The notes under the pieces were generated by a model. The model was not told the DNA's origin, did not search any database, and saw nothing but the letters and a program-made list of their open reading frames with translations. Positions 1 to 9,207 of a stretch of 64,000 nucleotides of DNA are shown here, in pieces. The translations under genes and the position numbers were made by a program. Each line of letters begins with the position of its first letter. Positions within the stretch are counted from its first letter, which is position 1. The DNA comes from Pseudomonas cichorii (lineage in GTDB: Bacteria > Pseudomonadota > Gammaproteobacteria > Pseudomonadales > Pseudomonadaceae). The stretch lies in contig NZ_RBRE01000017.1 in NCBI RefSeq assembly GCF_003700275.1, positions 1 to 64,000 on the forward strand, given 5' to 3'.

Positions 1-414
1 CGCGGCTTTGCCGTGGTAGCCGATGAAGTGCGTAGCCTGGCATCGCGCACTCGTCAGGCCACCGACGAGATCTCCGGCATGATCGCCAGCATCCAGCAGC
101 AGACCGGCAACGCCATCAGCACCATGCAGCAGGGCAACGTCCTGATGCAGGAAGGCCTGTCGCGTAACGCCAAGGTTGCCGCTGCACTGGCCCAGATCGA
201 CGAACAAAGCCGCTCCGCCGGTCACCAGTTCGCGGCGATCACTACCGCCACGCAAGAGCAGAGCAGCACCGCGACCATGCTCAGCAGCAACCTGCAAAGC
301 ATCGCCATGGCCAACAGCGAACAGCGCGAAGTGGTGTCCAACCTGGCAATCACCGCCGAAGAGCTCAACTCGCTGGCATCTGAATTGCGCCTGGAAGTTG
401 ACCGCTTCCGCTGA
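1..414 (+). CDS. Methyl-accepting chemotaxis protein, C-terminal fragment
   Basis: The reading frame is open from base 1, so the gene is cut by the window edge; 137 codons remain. The first residues, RGFAVVADEVRSLASRT, are the nearly invariant hairpin tip of the MCP signalling domain, which contacts CheA and CheW. The rest is the heptad-patterned descending helix of the cytoplasmic four-helix bundle. The sensor domain, membrane segments and HAMP lie outside the window, so ligand and topology are unknown. A strong hairpin terminator follows at 443–497. Confidence 0.93.
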   Translation, partial: RGFAVVADEVRSLASRTRQATDEISGMIASIQQQTGNAISTMQQGNVLMQEGLSRNAKVAAALAQIDEQSRSAGHQFAAITTATQEQSSTATMLSSNLQSIAMANSEQREVVSNLAITAEELNSLASELRLEVDRFR

Positions 415-442
415 TACCTGAAAGCGCGTCAGGACCTGCAAG

Positions 443-497
443 AGCCCCGGCTCGCCTCTTCATGACATGTTCATCAAGAGGCAACCGGGGCTTTTTC
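443..497 (+). terminator. Rho-independent terminator after the chemoreceptor gene
   Basis: GCCCCGG at 444–450 pairs with CCGGGGC at 485–491, an inner CCTCTT/AAGAGG pair extends the stem, and five T follow at 492–496. It lies between the convergent chemoreceptor gene and iron-permease gene and is oriented for the plus strand. Confidence 0.8.
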
Positions 498-523
498 ATG
501 CCTGTAACAAGCTCAGGCCGCCA

Positions 524-2410
524 TCAACCTGCGGGCTGAGTCTTGAAGCGGCTGCGACCGTACAGCACGGCAATCGCCAGCAATGCAACCGCCTGCGCGC
601 TGAGCGAATAGGCATCGGCGTGAATCCCCAGCCAGTCGAACTCGAAGAACGGCACTGGCCGGGTGCCAAAGATACCGGCTTCCTGCAGCGCCTTGACGCC
701 ATGCCCGGCGAATACCACCGACAACGCACACAGCAGCGCAGCGTTGATCCCGAAGAACAACGACAACGGCAGTTTTGCCGAACCACGCAGGATCACCCAG
801 GCCAGCCCGACCAGCAGCACCAGCGCCGTGGCGCCCCCGGCCAATACCGCGTTGTGCCCGGCGGGACCGGCCTGCAGCCACAGGGTTTCGTAAAACAGAA
901 TGACCTCGAACAACTCGCGATAAACCGAGAAGAACGCCAGCACGGCGAAACCGAAACGCCCACCGCCGCCGACCAGACTGCTTTTCACGTAATCCTGCCA
1001 GGCCGCAGCATGGCGACGATCATGCATCCAGACGCCCAGCCACAACACCATGACGCTGGCAAACAACGCCGTCGCGCCTTCCAGCAGTTCACGCTGGGCG
1101 CCGCTGACATCAATCACGTAAGCCGCCAGCGCCCAGGTCGCCAGGCCGGCCAACAGCGCCAGCCCCCAACCGACGTTGACGCTACGCACTGCCGATTGCT
1201 GACCGGTGTTGCGCAGGAAAGCCAGGATCGCCGCCAGCACCAGAATCGCTTCCAGCCCTTCGCGCAGCAGAATCAGCAGGCCGGAAATGTAGCTCAGGGA
1301 AACACTCAGGCCATCGCTGCCCAGCAGGTCGGCGGACGCCTTGAGCCTGGCCTTGGCCACTTCCAGCTTCTGCGCCGCCTGCGCCAGCGGCAGACCGTCC
1401 TGCAAGGACTGCCGGTAAGCCATCAGCGCCTTTTCAGTGTCCTTGCGTACGTTGGCATCGACGTTGTCCAGCGAGCTTTCGACCAGCTCGAAGCCTTCCA
1501 GATACGCGGCAACCGACAGGTCGTAAGCCTGTTCATGATCGCCGGCAGCGTAGGCCGCCAGACTCTTGTCCAGCGTGGTGCCGGTGTAGTCGAGCAGTTG
1601 CGCCGGGCCGCGCTGGACCTGCGGCGGTTGTGCCCGCTGGGCACGGAAGGTCGCGGCAGCCTCAGGGCCTTCTGCGGCACTGACTTCCGCTGGAGTCTGG
1701 CGAGCCAGATCGGCGAGATTGAAAGTCTTGGCCGGCGTACTCAGCGGCTGCGCACTGAAACCGGCAATGTAGGTGGCGATATCCCAACGCTGGCGATCAT
1801 CCAGCTGGTCGGCAAACGCTGGCATATCGGTGCCGGTTACCCCAAGCCCGAGGGTGTTGTAGATATCGTAGAGACTCAGGCGATCCAGCCGCGCCGCATC
1901 CCGCAGATTGGCGGGTGGCGGTGTCAGGCCAATGCCTGCCGGACCATCGCCCGCGCCGGCATCGCCATGGCAGACCGAGCAATTCTGCGCATACAACGGC
2001 GCGCCCCGCGCCGGATCAGGCGTAATGACCGGTGCCTGGCTGACTTCATAGGCCACCGCCAGCTTCGCTCCCAACTGACGAGCCTGGCGAGCGACCAGCG
2101 CACCATCCTGGCGCTGGTTCACGGCGTCCTGCAGAGCGGCGATGCCCTGCTCCAGCGATTCACGTTCCGCACGCTGTGGCAGGGTGACGATCAGGCCCTG
2201 CAAGGCACCGAGAAACTCCACCTGCTCCCGATACTCAGACTCATCAATGACTTTGCCGTCCGCCACCGTGGCCGGGTAATCGGCGCCAATATAGTCCAGC
2301 AGATGCAGCGCCTGGGCGGCGCCATCGACGGGGTCGGCCAACAGGATGGAACTGCCCAGCGCAAGCAGGGGCAGCAACAGCCAGGCCATGAAACGGGAAC
2401 GCGAAGGCAT
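524..2410 (-). CDS. Cytochrome c / FTR1-family high-affinity iron permease
   Basis: About 628 residues. An N-terminal hydrophobic signal segment is followed by a helical region and a c-type cytochrome domain with the haem site CSVCH near residue 150 and a likely distal methionine in GTDMPAF. The C-terminal half is a polytopic FTR1 permease with the two family motifs REGLE and RELFE, whose acidic residues bind iron in yeast Ftr1p. In the family, ferrous iron is oxidised and imported; the fused cytochrome probably accepts or donates the electron. I start at the ATG at 2410, directly before the signal segment; a TTG eight codons upstream is also open. No convincing Fur box was seen upstream. Confidence 0.88.
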   Translation of the reverse strand: MPSRSRFMAWLLLPLLALGSSILLADPVDGAAQALHLLDYIGADYPATVADGKVIDESEYREQVEFLGALQGLIVTLPQRAERESLEQGIAALQDAVNQRQDGALVARQARQLGAKLAVAYEVSQAPVITPDPARGAPLYAQNCSVCHGDAGAGDGPAGIGLTPPPANLRDAARLDRLSLYDIYNTLGLGVTGTDMPAFADQLDDRQRWDIATYIAGFSAQPLSTPAKTFNLADLARQTPAEVSAAEGPEAAATFRAQRAQPPQVQRGPAQLLDYTGTTLDKSLAAYAAGDHEQAYDLSVAAYLEGFELVESSLDNVDANVRKDTEKALMAYRQSLQDGLPLAQAAQKLEVAKARLKASADLLGSDGLSVSLSYISGLLILLREGLEAILVLAAILAFLRNTGQQSAVRSVNVGWGLALLAGLATWALAAYVIDVSGAQRELLEGATALFASVMVLWLGVWMHDRRHAAAWQDYVKSSLVGGGGRFGFAVLAFFSVYRELFEVILFYETLWLQAGPAGHNAVLAGGATALVLLVGLAWVILRGSAKLPLSLFFGINAALLCALSVVFAGHGVKALQEAGIFGTRPVPFFEFDWLGIHADAYSLSAQAVALLAIAVLYGRSRFKTQPAG

Positions 2411-2570
2411 GGGTAAATCTCGACAGGAATGCAATGCGCTGCATTGTTCCCTTCCCTCTGCCTCGACTCAATACTCGGCCCGCATATTTGTGACAAAACA
2501 TTACTAACAGCTTGAAGCTGAACAGCAGGCTCGCCGTAACGCAATCGCACCCAATGACATCAAAATGACA

Positions 2571-2598
2571 TTGCAAGCCCGAACACGAAGCCTATAAT
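2571..2598 (+). promoter_or_regulatory. Sigma-70-type promoter of the lipoprotein/LpoB operon
   Basis: TTGCAA at 2571–2576 and TATAAT at 2593–2598 are separated by 16 bases, about 100 bases before the first ATG of the operon. Confidence 0.6.
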
Positions 2599-2698
2599 CG
2601 CCCGGCTTTTTCGAGACACATACTTATGTAGCACCTTGCTGCATGTCCAAACGGACTTAATTAGCCCTTCCCGGCTATCGATTGACGGAAATAATCCC

Positions 2699-4096
2699 AT
2701 GCCCCTGCGTTTCTTGACCGTGCTGGCGCTGATCGCCTCTGTCCAGCTGGCCGGTTGCTCCGTGTTCCGCAGCTATGACTCGGAGTTGAAGGAAACCAGC
2801 CAGCAACTGTCTGGCGGCAATGTCGATGCTGCCCTGGGCACCCTGGAAAAGAACAACCAGGGCGAAGACAAAGACCTGCTCTATTACTTCGAGAAAGGCG
2901 AACTGCTGCGCTCCAAGGGTGATTTCGCCGGTAGCCAGGCCGCCTGGCGTACAGCCGATCAGGTCGTATTCCGGTGGGAAGAATCGGTCAAGCTCGACAC
3001 CGACAAATACCTCGCCCAGTTCGGCAGCTTCCTGATCAACGACAAGGTGCGTCGCTACGAAGGCTATGACTATGAAAAGGTCATGCTGACCACGCAGATG
3101 GCGCTCAACCTGCTGGGCCAGAATGACTTCGACGGCGCCCGCAGCGAAATCAAGAAAACCCATGAACGGGAAGCGGTGATCGCCGACCTGCGCGACAAGG
3201 AATACCTCAAGAGCGAACAGGCCGCCGAAAGCAAAGGCATGAAAACCCGGTTCATCGACCTCAAGGGTTACCCGGTCGAGTCGCTGGATGCCCCGGAAGT
3301 CGTCGCTCTGAAAAACAGTTACCAGAGTGCGTTCAGCCATTATCTGGCCGGTTTCGTCTACGAAGCGCTGGGGGAAAAAGACCTCGCGGCGCCGGGCTAT
3401 CGCAAGGCTGCCGAATTGCGCCCCAATACCCCATTGCTGGAAAAGTCCCTGGCCGACCTTGATGCCGCCGCCAGCAAGGATGGCAACAGCGAAGTATTGT
3501 TGGTGGTCCAGAGCGGCTTCGCTCCGGCGCGTGACTCGGTGAATATTCCATTGCCACTGCCGATCAGCGGCAATCTGGTCATCACCCCGCTGTCGTTCCC
3601 GGTCATCAAGCCCGATACCGGCACCCCGGTATTCAACCAGATCAGCCTGGATGGCCAGCCGCTCAACCTGACGCTGCTCAACAGCACCACCGACATGTCA
3701 CGCCGTGCCCTGCGCGACGACATGCCGGGCATCATCCTGCGCACCACGGTGCGTGCCATCAGCCGTGGCGTGGCGCAGAAGCAGATCAACGACGTCAATC
3801 CGCTGGCCGGCCTGGCCCTCGGTATCGCCTCGGCGATTACCGAAGGCGCCGACACCCGCACCTGGCGCACCCTGCCGGACAACACGCTGGTGGCGCGACT
3901 GCGCCTGACCCAGGGCAAGCATCAGGTCGTATTGCCCAGCGCTCTGGGCGGTACCCACGTCGAGGTAAACGTCGATCAGCGCTATCAGGTCGTCACTCTG
4001 CGTGCGCTGGGCAATCAGGTCTTCACCAATGGCCTCGCCGCTCATGTCATTCCAACGAATGTTCCGCAAGCCCTTGCCACTACCAAACAACCCTGA
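2699..4096 (+). CDS. COG3014-family lipoprotein with TPR-like repeats
   Basis: About 465 residues from the ATG at 2699, chosen because it begins directly with a lipoprotein signal peptide whose lipobox is LAGC (cysteine about residue 20); a TTG start at 2636 would bury the signal. The middle of the protein (residues 30–270) is helical with TPR-like spacing, and the C-terminal part looks like a beta-rich domain. It matches the conserved uncharacterised COG3014 family. It is the first gene of a four-gene envelope operon with YcfL-like, LpoB and LpoB-like proteins, which suggests a role in peptidoglycan synthesis or outer-membrane assembly; that is inference from context. Confidence 0.82.
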   Translation: MPLRFLTVLALIASVQLAGCSVFRSYDSELKETSQQLSGGNVDAALGTLEKNNQGEDKDLLYYFEKGELLRSKGDFAGSQAAWRTADQVVFRWEESVKLDTDKYLAQFGSFLINDKVRRYEGYDYEKVMLTTQMALNLLGQNDFDGARSEIKKTHEREAVIADLRDKEYLKSEQAAESKGMKTRFIDLKGYPVESLDAPEVVALKNSYQSAFSHYLAGFVYEALGEKDLAAPGYRKAAELRPNTPLLEKSLADLDAAASKDGNSEVLLVVQSGFAPARDSVNIPLPLPISGNLVITPLSFPVIKPDTGTPVFNQISLDGQPLNLTLLNSTTDMSRRALRDDMPGIILRTTVRAISRGVAQKQINDVNPLAGLALGIASAITEGADTRTWRTLPDNTLVARLRLTQGKHQVVLPSALGGTHVEVNVDQRYQVVTLRALGNQVFTNGLAAHVIPTNVPQALATTKQP

Positions 4097-4109
4097 ACGG
4101 AGATACCCC

Positions 4110-4481
4110 ATGCGTATCAAGATCTTCGGCGCGCTGGCCCTTGCCCTGCTCGCAGGCTGCGCGACACCGCCACCTCCGGCACCGGGCAGCGCTGCCAGCA
4201 AGGTAGTAGTGCTGGGCGACAAGGACAACATTGAAGTCGGCGCCATCCGTGTGGCTCGCGAAAACGGCTTCCTGACCGTCAAGGTCCAGTTGACCAACAC
4301 CAGCAGCCGTAACAGGACGATGTACTACCGCTTCGCCTGGCTGGGTAACGACGGTTTCCCTGTCGCGGACGAGGAAAGCTGGAAAAGCCTGATGCTCTAC
4401 GGCACGCAAGGCACCACCCTGCCAGCTATCGCGCCGGTTCCGCAGGCCACCGATTTCCGCATTGAAATCAACACGCCTTGA
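4110..4481 (+). CDS. YcfL family lipoprotein (DUF1425)
   Basis: A protein of 123 residues with a lipoprotein signal (MRIKIFG then LLAGC at residues 13–17), a short proline-rich linker and a single immunoglobulin-like beta domain typical of YcfL/DUF1425. The ATG lies 13 bases after the preceding stop with an ACGGAGA Shine–Dalgarno sequence. In Escherichia coli ycfL precedes lpoB, as here, but its function is unknown. Its stop overlaps the region just before lpoB, so the two are probably co-translated. Confidence 0.83.
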   Translation: MRIKIFGALALALLAGCATPPPPAPGSAASKVVVLGDKDNIEVGAIRVARENGFLTVKVQLTNTSSRNRTMYYRFAWLGNDGFPVADEESWKSLMLYGTQGTTLPAIAPVPQATDFRIEINTP

Positions 4482-4519
4482 TCCGCTCCCTGCCCAGCTC
4501 AGCCAAAAAGAGTCCAGAC

Positions 4520-5110
4520 ATGCTGCTTATCCGCATTTGCTCCATCGCCGCCGTCGCCCTTCTGGCCAGCGGTTGCGCCAATAACTCTCCGGTTCTTGGC
4601 AGCAAGAACATCAGCTACGGCGACACCAAGGCCGTGGAAACGATTACCAACGAATTCGGCTCCACCGACCTGCACATGATCGCCGAGAGCATGACCCGCT
4701 CCCTGGCGCAGTCCGGCATCCTGCAGGGTCGTCCGGTGGTTCAGGTCTACGACGTGAAGAACAAGACCAGCGAGTACATCGACACTCGCGAAATCACCAC
4801 CTCCATCAAGACCCAACTGATGAAGAGCGGCGTGGCCCGCTTCGCCAGCGACAACACGGCCATGCAGAACCAGGTCGATCAGTTGAAGCTGCAGAACCAG
4901 AGCGGCCTGTACAAGCAGAGCACCGTCGCCAAGACCGGCAACATGATCGCGGCCAAGTATCGTCTGGAAGGCTCGATCAGCTCCATCGTCAAGCGCAGTG
5001 AGGATTACAAGGACGTCTTCTATAAATTCAGCCTGCAATTGATCGACGTCGAGAGCGGTCTGTCCGAGTGGATGGACGAGAAAGAAATCCGCAAGACCAC
5101 GGAGCGTTAA
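4520..5110 (+). CDS. lpoB: Penicillin-binding protein activator LpoB
   Basis: A protein of 196 residues. The signal peptide ends in the lipobox LASGC (cysteine near residue 19), so the start at 4520 is preferred over the upstream ATG at 4478. The mature domain has the mixed alpha/beta fold of LpoB/CsgG-type proteins, with the motif DVKNKTSEYID and a central YRLEGSISSI strand. LpoB is an outer-membrane lipoprotein that crosses the periplasm and stimulates PBP1b; Pseudomonas aeruginosa uses the unrelated LpoP as PBP1b activator, so the PBP partner here is not certain. It is followed after three bases by a second LpoB-like gene. Confidence 0.82.
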   Translation: MLLIRICSIAAVALLASGCANNSPVLGSKNISYGDTKAVETITNEFGSTDLHMIAESMTRSLAQSGILQGRPVVQVYDVKNKTSEYIDTREITTSIKTQLMKSGVARFASDNTAMQNQVDQLKLQNQSGLYKQSTVAKTGNMIAAKYRLEGSISSIVKRSEDYKDVFYKFSLQLIDVESGLSEWMDEKEIRKTTER

Positions 5111-5113
5111 GTG

Positions 5114-5851
5114 ATGCGTGCATGGATTGGCATTATCGGCATGGCCTGCGCCTTCGCCGCGCAGGCAGCGCCAAAAATCGCAGTGACCGGCATGGCCTAT
5201 CAGGAACGTGTGGAGCAATACATCCACACCGTTTCGGCGCACAGCAACTCGAAGTCGAGTTACTACAGCGAAAGTGGCTCGTCGAGCTATGAAGAGTACG
5301 AAGCACGCACCAGCTACATCGAACAGAGCGAGCTGCAGAAATTCAGTGGCGACATCAAGGGCGAGATACTCAAGTCCGGGCTGTTCCAGCTGGTGCAGGG
5401 CACGCCCTACAAGACCGGCGCGAAAGAAGACGTCTACGACGTCATCGCCCGCATCAAGAGCGGCAGCTTCAAGGGCGCTGACTACGTATTGTTCGGCACC
5501 CTGTCGGACATCGACTTCCGTCAGGACGTGGGCGAGATTGCCAATACCGACAGCTATTCGGCAATCATGGGGCTGACCGTCGTCGGCGACTTCAGCCTGA
5601 TCAACACCCGCACCTACGAAATCACCTCGGCGTTTACTGCCATGGGTGAAGCGCAGGACACCAAGCTGGTCAACAGCCGCGACGTTAAGATCACCCTTAA
5701 CCGCGGTCGTGTGGTGCGTGATGCATCAAAGTCGATCGGTGTCGATGTAGCGCGTCAGCTACGCGAGCAACTGCGCGGCGAAGTGGAATACACCGGCCAG
5801 AGCACGCCACAGAATCTGCCAAGGGATGAAGCACCGCGAATCCTGCGCTAA
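5114..5851 (+). CDS. LpoB-like periplasmic protein (CsgG/LpoB fold)
   Basis: 245 residues from the ATG at 5114 (GTG at 5111 also possible). A cleavable signal peptide ends near FAAQAAP; there is no lipobox cysteine, unlike its neighbour LpoB. Residues about 38–65 form a striking Ser/Tyr/Glu-rich low-complexity stretch. The rest resembles the LpoB/CsgG alpha/beta domain (ADYVLFGTLSDIDFR corresponds to the YRLEGSISSI region of LpoB). It is the last gene of the operon and probably a distant paralogue of the preceding gene. The exact function is unknown. Confidence 0.72.
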   Translation: MRAWIGIIGMACAFAAQAAPKIAVTGMAYQERVEQYIHTVSAHSNSKSSYYSESGSSSYEEYEARTSYIEQSELQKFSGDIKGEILKSGLFQLVQGTPYKTGAKEDVYDVIARIKSGSFKGADYVLFGTLSDIDFRQDVGEIANTDSYSAIMGLTVVGDFSLINTRTYEITSAFTAMGEAQDTKLVNSRDVKITLNRGRVVRDASKSIGVDVARQLREQLRGEVEYTGQSTPQNLPRDEAPRILR

Positions 5852-5898
5852 GTACGCCCCCGTCGCAGATCCGCGTAGTAAGCAAATTCATTCGCGAG

Positions 5899-5937
5899 AG
5901 GCCGGTAAAGCCGATAAATCCTTACCGGTCGCCTCAC
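5899..5937. terminator. Inverted repeat between convergent genes, possible bidirectional terminator
   Basis: CCGGTAA at 5902–5908 pairs with TTACCGG at 5922–5928, with flanking GAG/CTC. It lies between the LpoB operon and the convergent LysE gene. The preceding AAATTCATTCGCGA resembles half of the REP-like repeat found elsewhere in the window. There is no strong T-run. Confidence 0.4.
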
Positions 5938-5948
5938 GTTTGAAGATT

Positions 5949-6575
5949 TCAGGCGCGATGCAAAGTCGCCAGAAAACCCGCAGCACCGACGAACAGGCTG
6001 GCAAAGGTACGGTTCAGACGACGTTGCTGCTTTGGCGTTTTCAGCAGGCGCAGGACCCGGGACGCCAGCCCGGTATAGCCGGCCATCACGATCGAATCCA
6101 CTGCCACCATGGTCAACGCGATGATCACGTACTGCGCCAGCAGAGGTTCGGCGGGATCAATGAACTGCGGCAGGATCGCCAGCATGAACACCAGCGCCTT
6201 GGGGTTGCTGATGTTGACCAGGAAACCGCGAAACACCAGGCTCAGCGGCTTGCCGATGGGACGAATGGCCGACTCATCGGACAGGTCGCCAGGCAGCGCC
6301 CGCCATTGCTTGATGCCCAGGTAAACCAGATAGGCCACGCCAAACCATTTGATCAGGTTGAAGGCCAGCTCGGAGGCACCCAATACCGCGCCCAGACCAG
6401 CCGCGACAATCGCGATCTGCGCCACCAGCGCGATTTGCAGGCCCAGCGCATTCCAGTAGCCGCGCCAGAAACCGTATTGCAGGCCACAGGACATCGACGC
6501 AATCGCGCCGGCCCCGGGCGAAAGACTGATAATCCAGCAAGCGGCAAAGAAAGCCAGCCACGTTTCGAGCGCCAT
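5949..6575 (-). CDS. LysE/RhtB family amino-acid exporter
   Basis: 208 residues from the ATG at 6575, which is preceded by TTGAGG at good spacing; an upstream start at 6602 adds nine residues with poorer support. The protein has about six hydrophobic helices and the LysE-type N-terminal signature SLSPGAGAIASMSCG, close to the family pattern SPGP. Members export amino acids such as lysine, homoserine or threonine across the inner membrane; the substrate cannot be told from sequence. It stands alone. Confidence 0.87.
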   Translation of the reverse strand: MALETWLAFFAACWIISLSPGAGAIASMSCGLQYGFWRGYWNALGLQIALVAQIAIVAAGLGAVLGASELAFNLIKWFGVAYLVYLGIKQWRALPGDLSDESAIRPIGKPLSLVFRGFLVNISNPKALVFMLAILPQFIDPAEPLLAQYVIIALTMVAVDSIVMAGYTGLASRVLRLLKTPKQQRRLNRTFASLFVGAAGFLATLHRA

Positions 6576-6640
6576 CACACACCTCAAGCCCAGCAAATCC
6601 AATGACCGCTAACTTAGTGCCTAACGTGAATGATGACTAA

Positions 6641-7234
6641 TTATTTCTGCTCGCCCAGCGGCTTTTCAACAATCATCTGCGGAATCACATCGCTGCCACG
6701 CCAGCGGCGAACGGCCTTCTGAAAGAACTGGCTGTTCGGTACCTGCACCAGCGCACCACCCGCCTCGGGCATTTCGATCAAGGTAGTGAACATCAGGTTG
6801 ATCGCCACGACCCGGCCTTTGACGCCCGGCTTGTCCAGGGTATCGACCAGTTCGACCACATCGCCGATGCGGAAAGGGCCGATGGTGAAGATCAGGATCG
6901 CGCAGAGCAGGTTGGAGAGCACACTCCACATGGCGAAGAACGCCACGGCCGCTACCGCGACAAAACCCGACAGCGCGGTCCACAGCACGGTAGCCGAAAC
7001 ACCGAGCCGGCCCAGTACGACAACGAACGCGCTGCCCATGATCAACCAGCGCAAGCCGCCCCTGACCGGCACAAGCAACTCTGGCGGCAGCGGATAACGC
7101 TCGCCAAGCCCGGTCAGAAAACGCCCTATCAAGCGCTGTAAAACGTAACCCGCCAGCAGGATCAACAGGATCTGTATGCCCAGCCAGAGCGGCTCGATCC
7201 AATAGGCCGTCAGTGGCAACCCGAAAAATTCCAT
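6641..7234 (-). CDS. Small mechanosensitive ion channel (MscS family)
   Basis: 197 residues from the ATG at 7234, preceded by GTGAGGAG. Four hydrophobic segments precede the beta domain of MscS proteins, visible as FRIGDVVELVD and VKGRVVAINLMFTTL. The pore helix region (ALSGFVAVAAVAFFAMWSVL) has the Gly/Ala-rich packing expected of MscS TM3. It is shorter than Escherichia coli MscS (286 residues) and lacks most of the large cytoplasmic C-terminal vestibule. The channel probably releases solutes during osmotic downshock. It lies 16 bases downstream of the ABC-F gene and is likely co-transcribed. Confidence 0.85.
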   Translation of the reverse strand: MEFFGLPLTAYWIEPLWLGIQILLILLAGYVLQRLIGRFLTGLGERYPLPPELLVPVRGGLRWLIMGSAFVVVLGRLGVSATVLWTALSGFVAVAAVAFFAMWSVLSNLLCAILIFTIGPFRIGDVVELVDTLDKPGVKGRVVAINLMFTTLIEMPEAGGALVQVPNSQFFQKAVRRWRGSDVIPQMIVEKPLGEQK

Positions 7235-7250
7235 CGACTCCTCACTTCTC

Positions 7251-9161
7251 TTACGACAATGCTTCCAGTTCGGCCTGCATTGTCTCCAGCAGTTCCAGCG
7301 CTTCCATCCACGACTCTTCCAGCTCGGCCTCACGCGCCTTCAGCCTGGCCTGTTCGGCCAGCAGATCGCGCAGCTTGTCCTTGCTGGCCGCTTCGTAGTT
7401 GGCACTGTCGGCCAGTGCCGCTTCGACCTTGGCAAGTTTCTCGTGCAGGGTTCCCAGCTCTCGTTCGAGCTTGTCGGCTTCACGCTTGTGCGGAGCCAGT
7501 TGCTGCCTCAAGGCTGCCGCTTGCTGGCGCTGGGCTTTCTTGTCGGTCTTGTCGGCATTGACCGGCGTGTTGCTGACCGGCGCATTGCGCAGGCGGTAAT
7601 CGGCCAGCCAGCGCGTGTAGTCGTCCAGGTCGCCATCGAACTCCTGCACGCAACCGTCGGCCACCAGCAGGAAGTCATCGGTAGTGCTTTTGAGCAAATG
7701 ACGATCGTGGGAAACCACCAGTACCGCGCCACTGAATTCCTGCAGGGCCATGGTCAACGCCAGGCGCATCTCCAGATCCAGATGGTTGGTCGGTTCGTCG
7801 AGCAGCAACAGGTTGGGTTTTTCCCAGGCAATCAGGGCCAGCGCCAGACGCGCCTTTTCGCCACCGGAGAAATTCACTACAGGCTCATCCAGGCGCGCGC
7901 CACGGAAATCGAAGCCGCCCAGGAAATCGCGCAAGGTTTGCTCACGCTCGGTAGGCGCCAGACGCTGCAAGTGCAGCAACGGGTTGGCCTTGGCATCCAG
8001 CGAGTCGAGCTGATGCTGGGCAAAATAGCCAACCGTAAGGTTCTCGCCGCGCACCAGACGCCCACTCAGTGGTTCAAGCTCGCCTGCGAGATTCTTGATC
8101 AGGGTCGACTTGCCCGCACCGTTGGGGCCGAGCAGACCGATCCGCGCACCCGGCGTCAGTTGCAGCTTGACCTTCTCCAGGATGGTCTTGTCGCCATACC
8201 CCAGACGCGCTTCGGACAAGTCCAGCAACGGGCTGGAGATCTTGTCGGACTCACGGAAAACGAAGTTGAACGGCGAGTCCACATGCGCGGCGGACAGCTC
8301 TTCCATGCGCTCAAGTGCCTTGATCCGGCTCTGGGCCTGGCGAGCCTTGGTGGCCTGGGCCTTGAAGCGTGCGATGTATTTTTCCATGTGCGCACGCTGC
8401 ACCTGCTGCTTCTCGTAGGCCTGTTGCTGCTGGGCCAGTCGTTCGGCGCGGGCACGCTCGAAAGCGCTGTAGCCGCCACGGTAAAGCGTGATCTTGCGCT
8501 GCTCGACGTGGGCGATGTGATCGACCACCGCGTCGAGGAAGTCACGGTCGTGGGAAATCAGCAGCAAGGTGCCGGGATAACTCTTGAGCCAGTCTTCCAG
8601 CCACAGGATGGCGTCGAGATCCAGGTGGTTGGTCGGTTCATCGAGCAACAACAGATCCGAAGGACACATCAGCGCTTGCGCCAGGTTCAGGCGCATCCGC
8701 CAGCCGCCGGAGAAGCTGCCGACCGGACGTTCCATCTGCTCGTTGGTGAAACCCAGACCGGCGAGCAATTTGCGGGCGCGGGCATCGGCGGTATAACCGT
8801 CGGCGCTGTCGAGCTCCGCATGCAGGCGCGCCTGGGCCGCTCCGTCCTGAGCCGCTTCGGCTTCGGCAAGCAGACGCTGAACCTCGCGCAGGTGCAGGTC
8901 GCCGTCCAGAACGTAGTCCACGCCCAGCCGTTCAAGGGTATCGACCTCTTGACGCATGTGCGCGATACGCCAATCGGCAGGCAGCAGGCAATCGCCGGAG
9001 TCGGGCGTCAACTCGCCGCGCAACAAGGCAAAGAGGCTGGATTTACCGGCGCCGTTGGCACCGATCAGGCCGGCTTTCTGGCCGGCGTGCAGGGTCAGCT
9101 CGGCGTCTTCTAGCAGACGTTGCGGACCACGCTGTAAGGTAAGGCTTTGAAGTCGAATCAT
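7251..9161 (-). CDS. yheS: ABC-F family ATPase, YheS type
   Basis: 636 residues from the ATG at 9161 (MIRLQSLTLQRG), the same length and start as Escherichia coli YheS. There are two ABC domains, with Walker A motifs GANGAGKSS and GPNGAGKST, signature motifs FSGGWRMRL and FSGGEKARL, and Walker B/His switches of the LLLDEPTNHLDL type in each. The linker between them is charged, as in ABC-F proteins, and the C-terminal tail is a long coiled coil. There are no transmembrane segments. ABC-F proteins act on the ribosome to relieve stalled or problematic peptide synthesis; the specific role of YheS in Pseudomonas is not established. Confidence 0.9.
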   Translation of the reverse strand: MIRLQSLTLQRGPQRLLEDAELTLHAGQKAGLIGANGAGKSSLFALLRGELTPDSGDCLLPADWRIAHMRQEVDTLERLGVDYVLDGDLHLREVQRLLAEAEAAQDGAAQARLHAELDSADGYTADARARKLLAGLGFTNEQMERPVGSFSGGWRMRLNLAQALMCPSDLLLLDEPTNHLDLDAILWLEDWLKSYPGTLLLISHDRDFLDAVVDHIAHVEQRKITLYRGGYSAFERARAERLAQQQQAYEKQQVQRAHMEKYIARFKAQATKARQAQSRIKALERMEELSAAHVDSPFNFVFRESDKISSPLLDLSEARLGYGDKTILEKVKLQLTPGARIGLLGPNGAGKSTLIKNLAGELEPLSGRLVRGENLTVGYFAQHQLDSLDAKANPLLHLQRLAPTEREQTLRDFLGGFDFRGARLDEPVVNFSGGEKARLALALIAWEKPNLLLLDEPTNHLDLEMRLALTMALQEFSGAVLVVSHDRHLLKSTTDDFLLVADGCVQEFDGDLDDYTRWLADYRLRNAPVSNTPVNADKTDKKAQRQQAAALRQQLAPHKREADKLERELGTLHEKLAKVEAALADSANYEAASKDKLRDLLAEQARLKAREAELEESWMEALELLETMQAELEALS

Positions 9162-9207
9162 AATGGCGGCGGAGTCTACCAGCTTCGTCTCAAACAGGTA
9201 GATCACT

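Noticed and set aside
467..2416. 649-residue plus-strand frame
   Set aside because: Antisense shadow of the FTR1 iron permease gene; Gln/Arg-rich, no family features, no ribosome-binding site.
7443..9113. 556-residue plus-strand frame
   Set aside because: Antisense to the ABC-F gene, whose duplicated ATPase motifs are unambiguous on the other strand.
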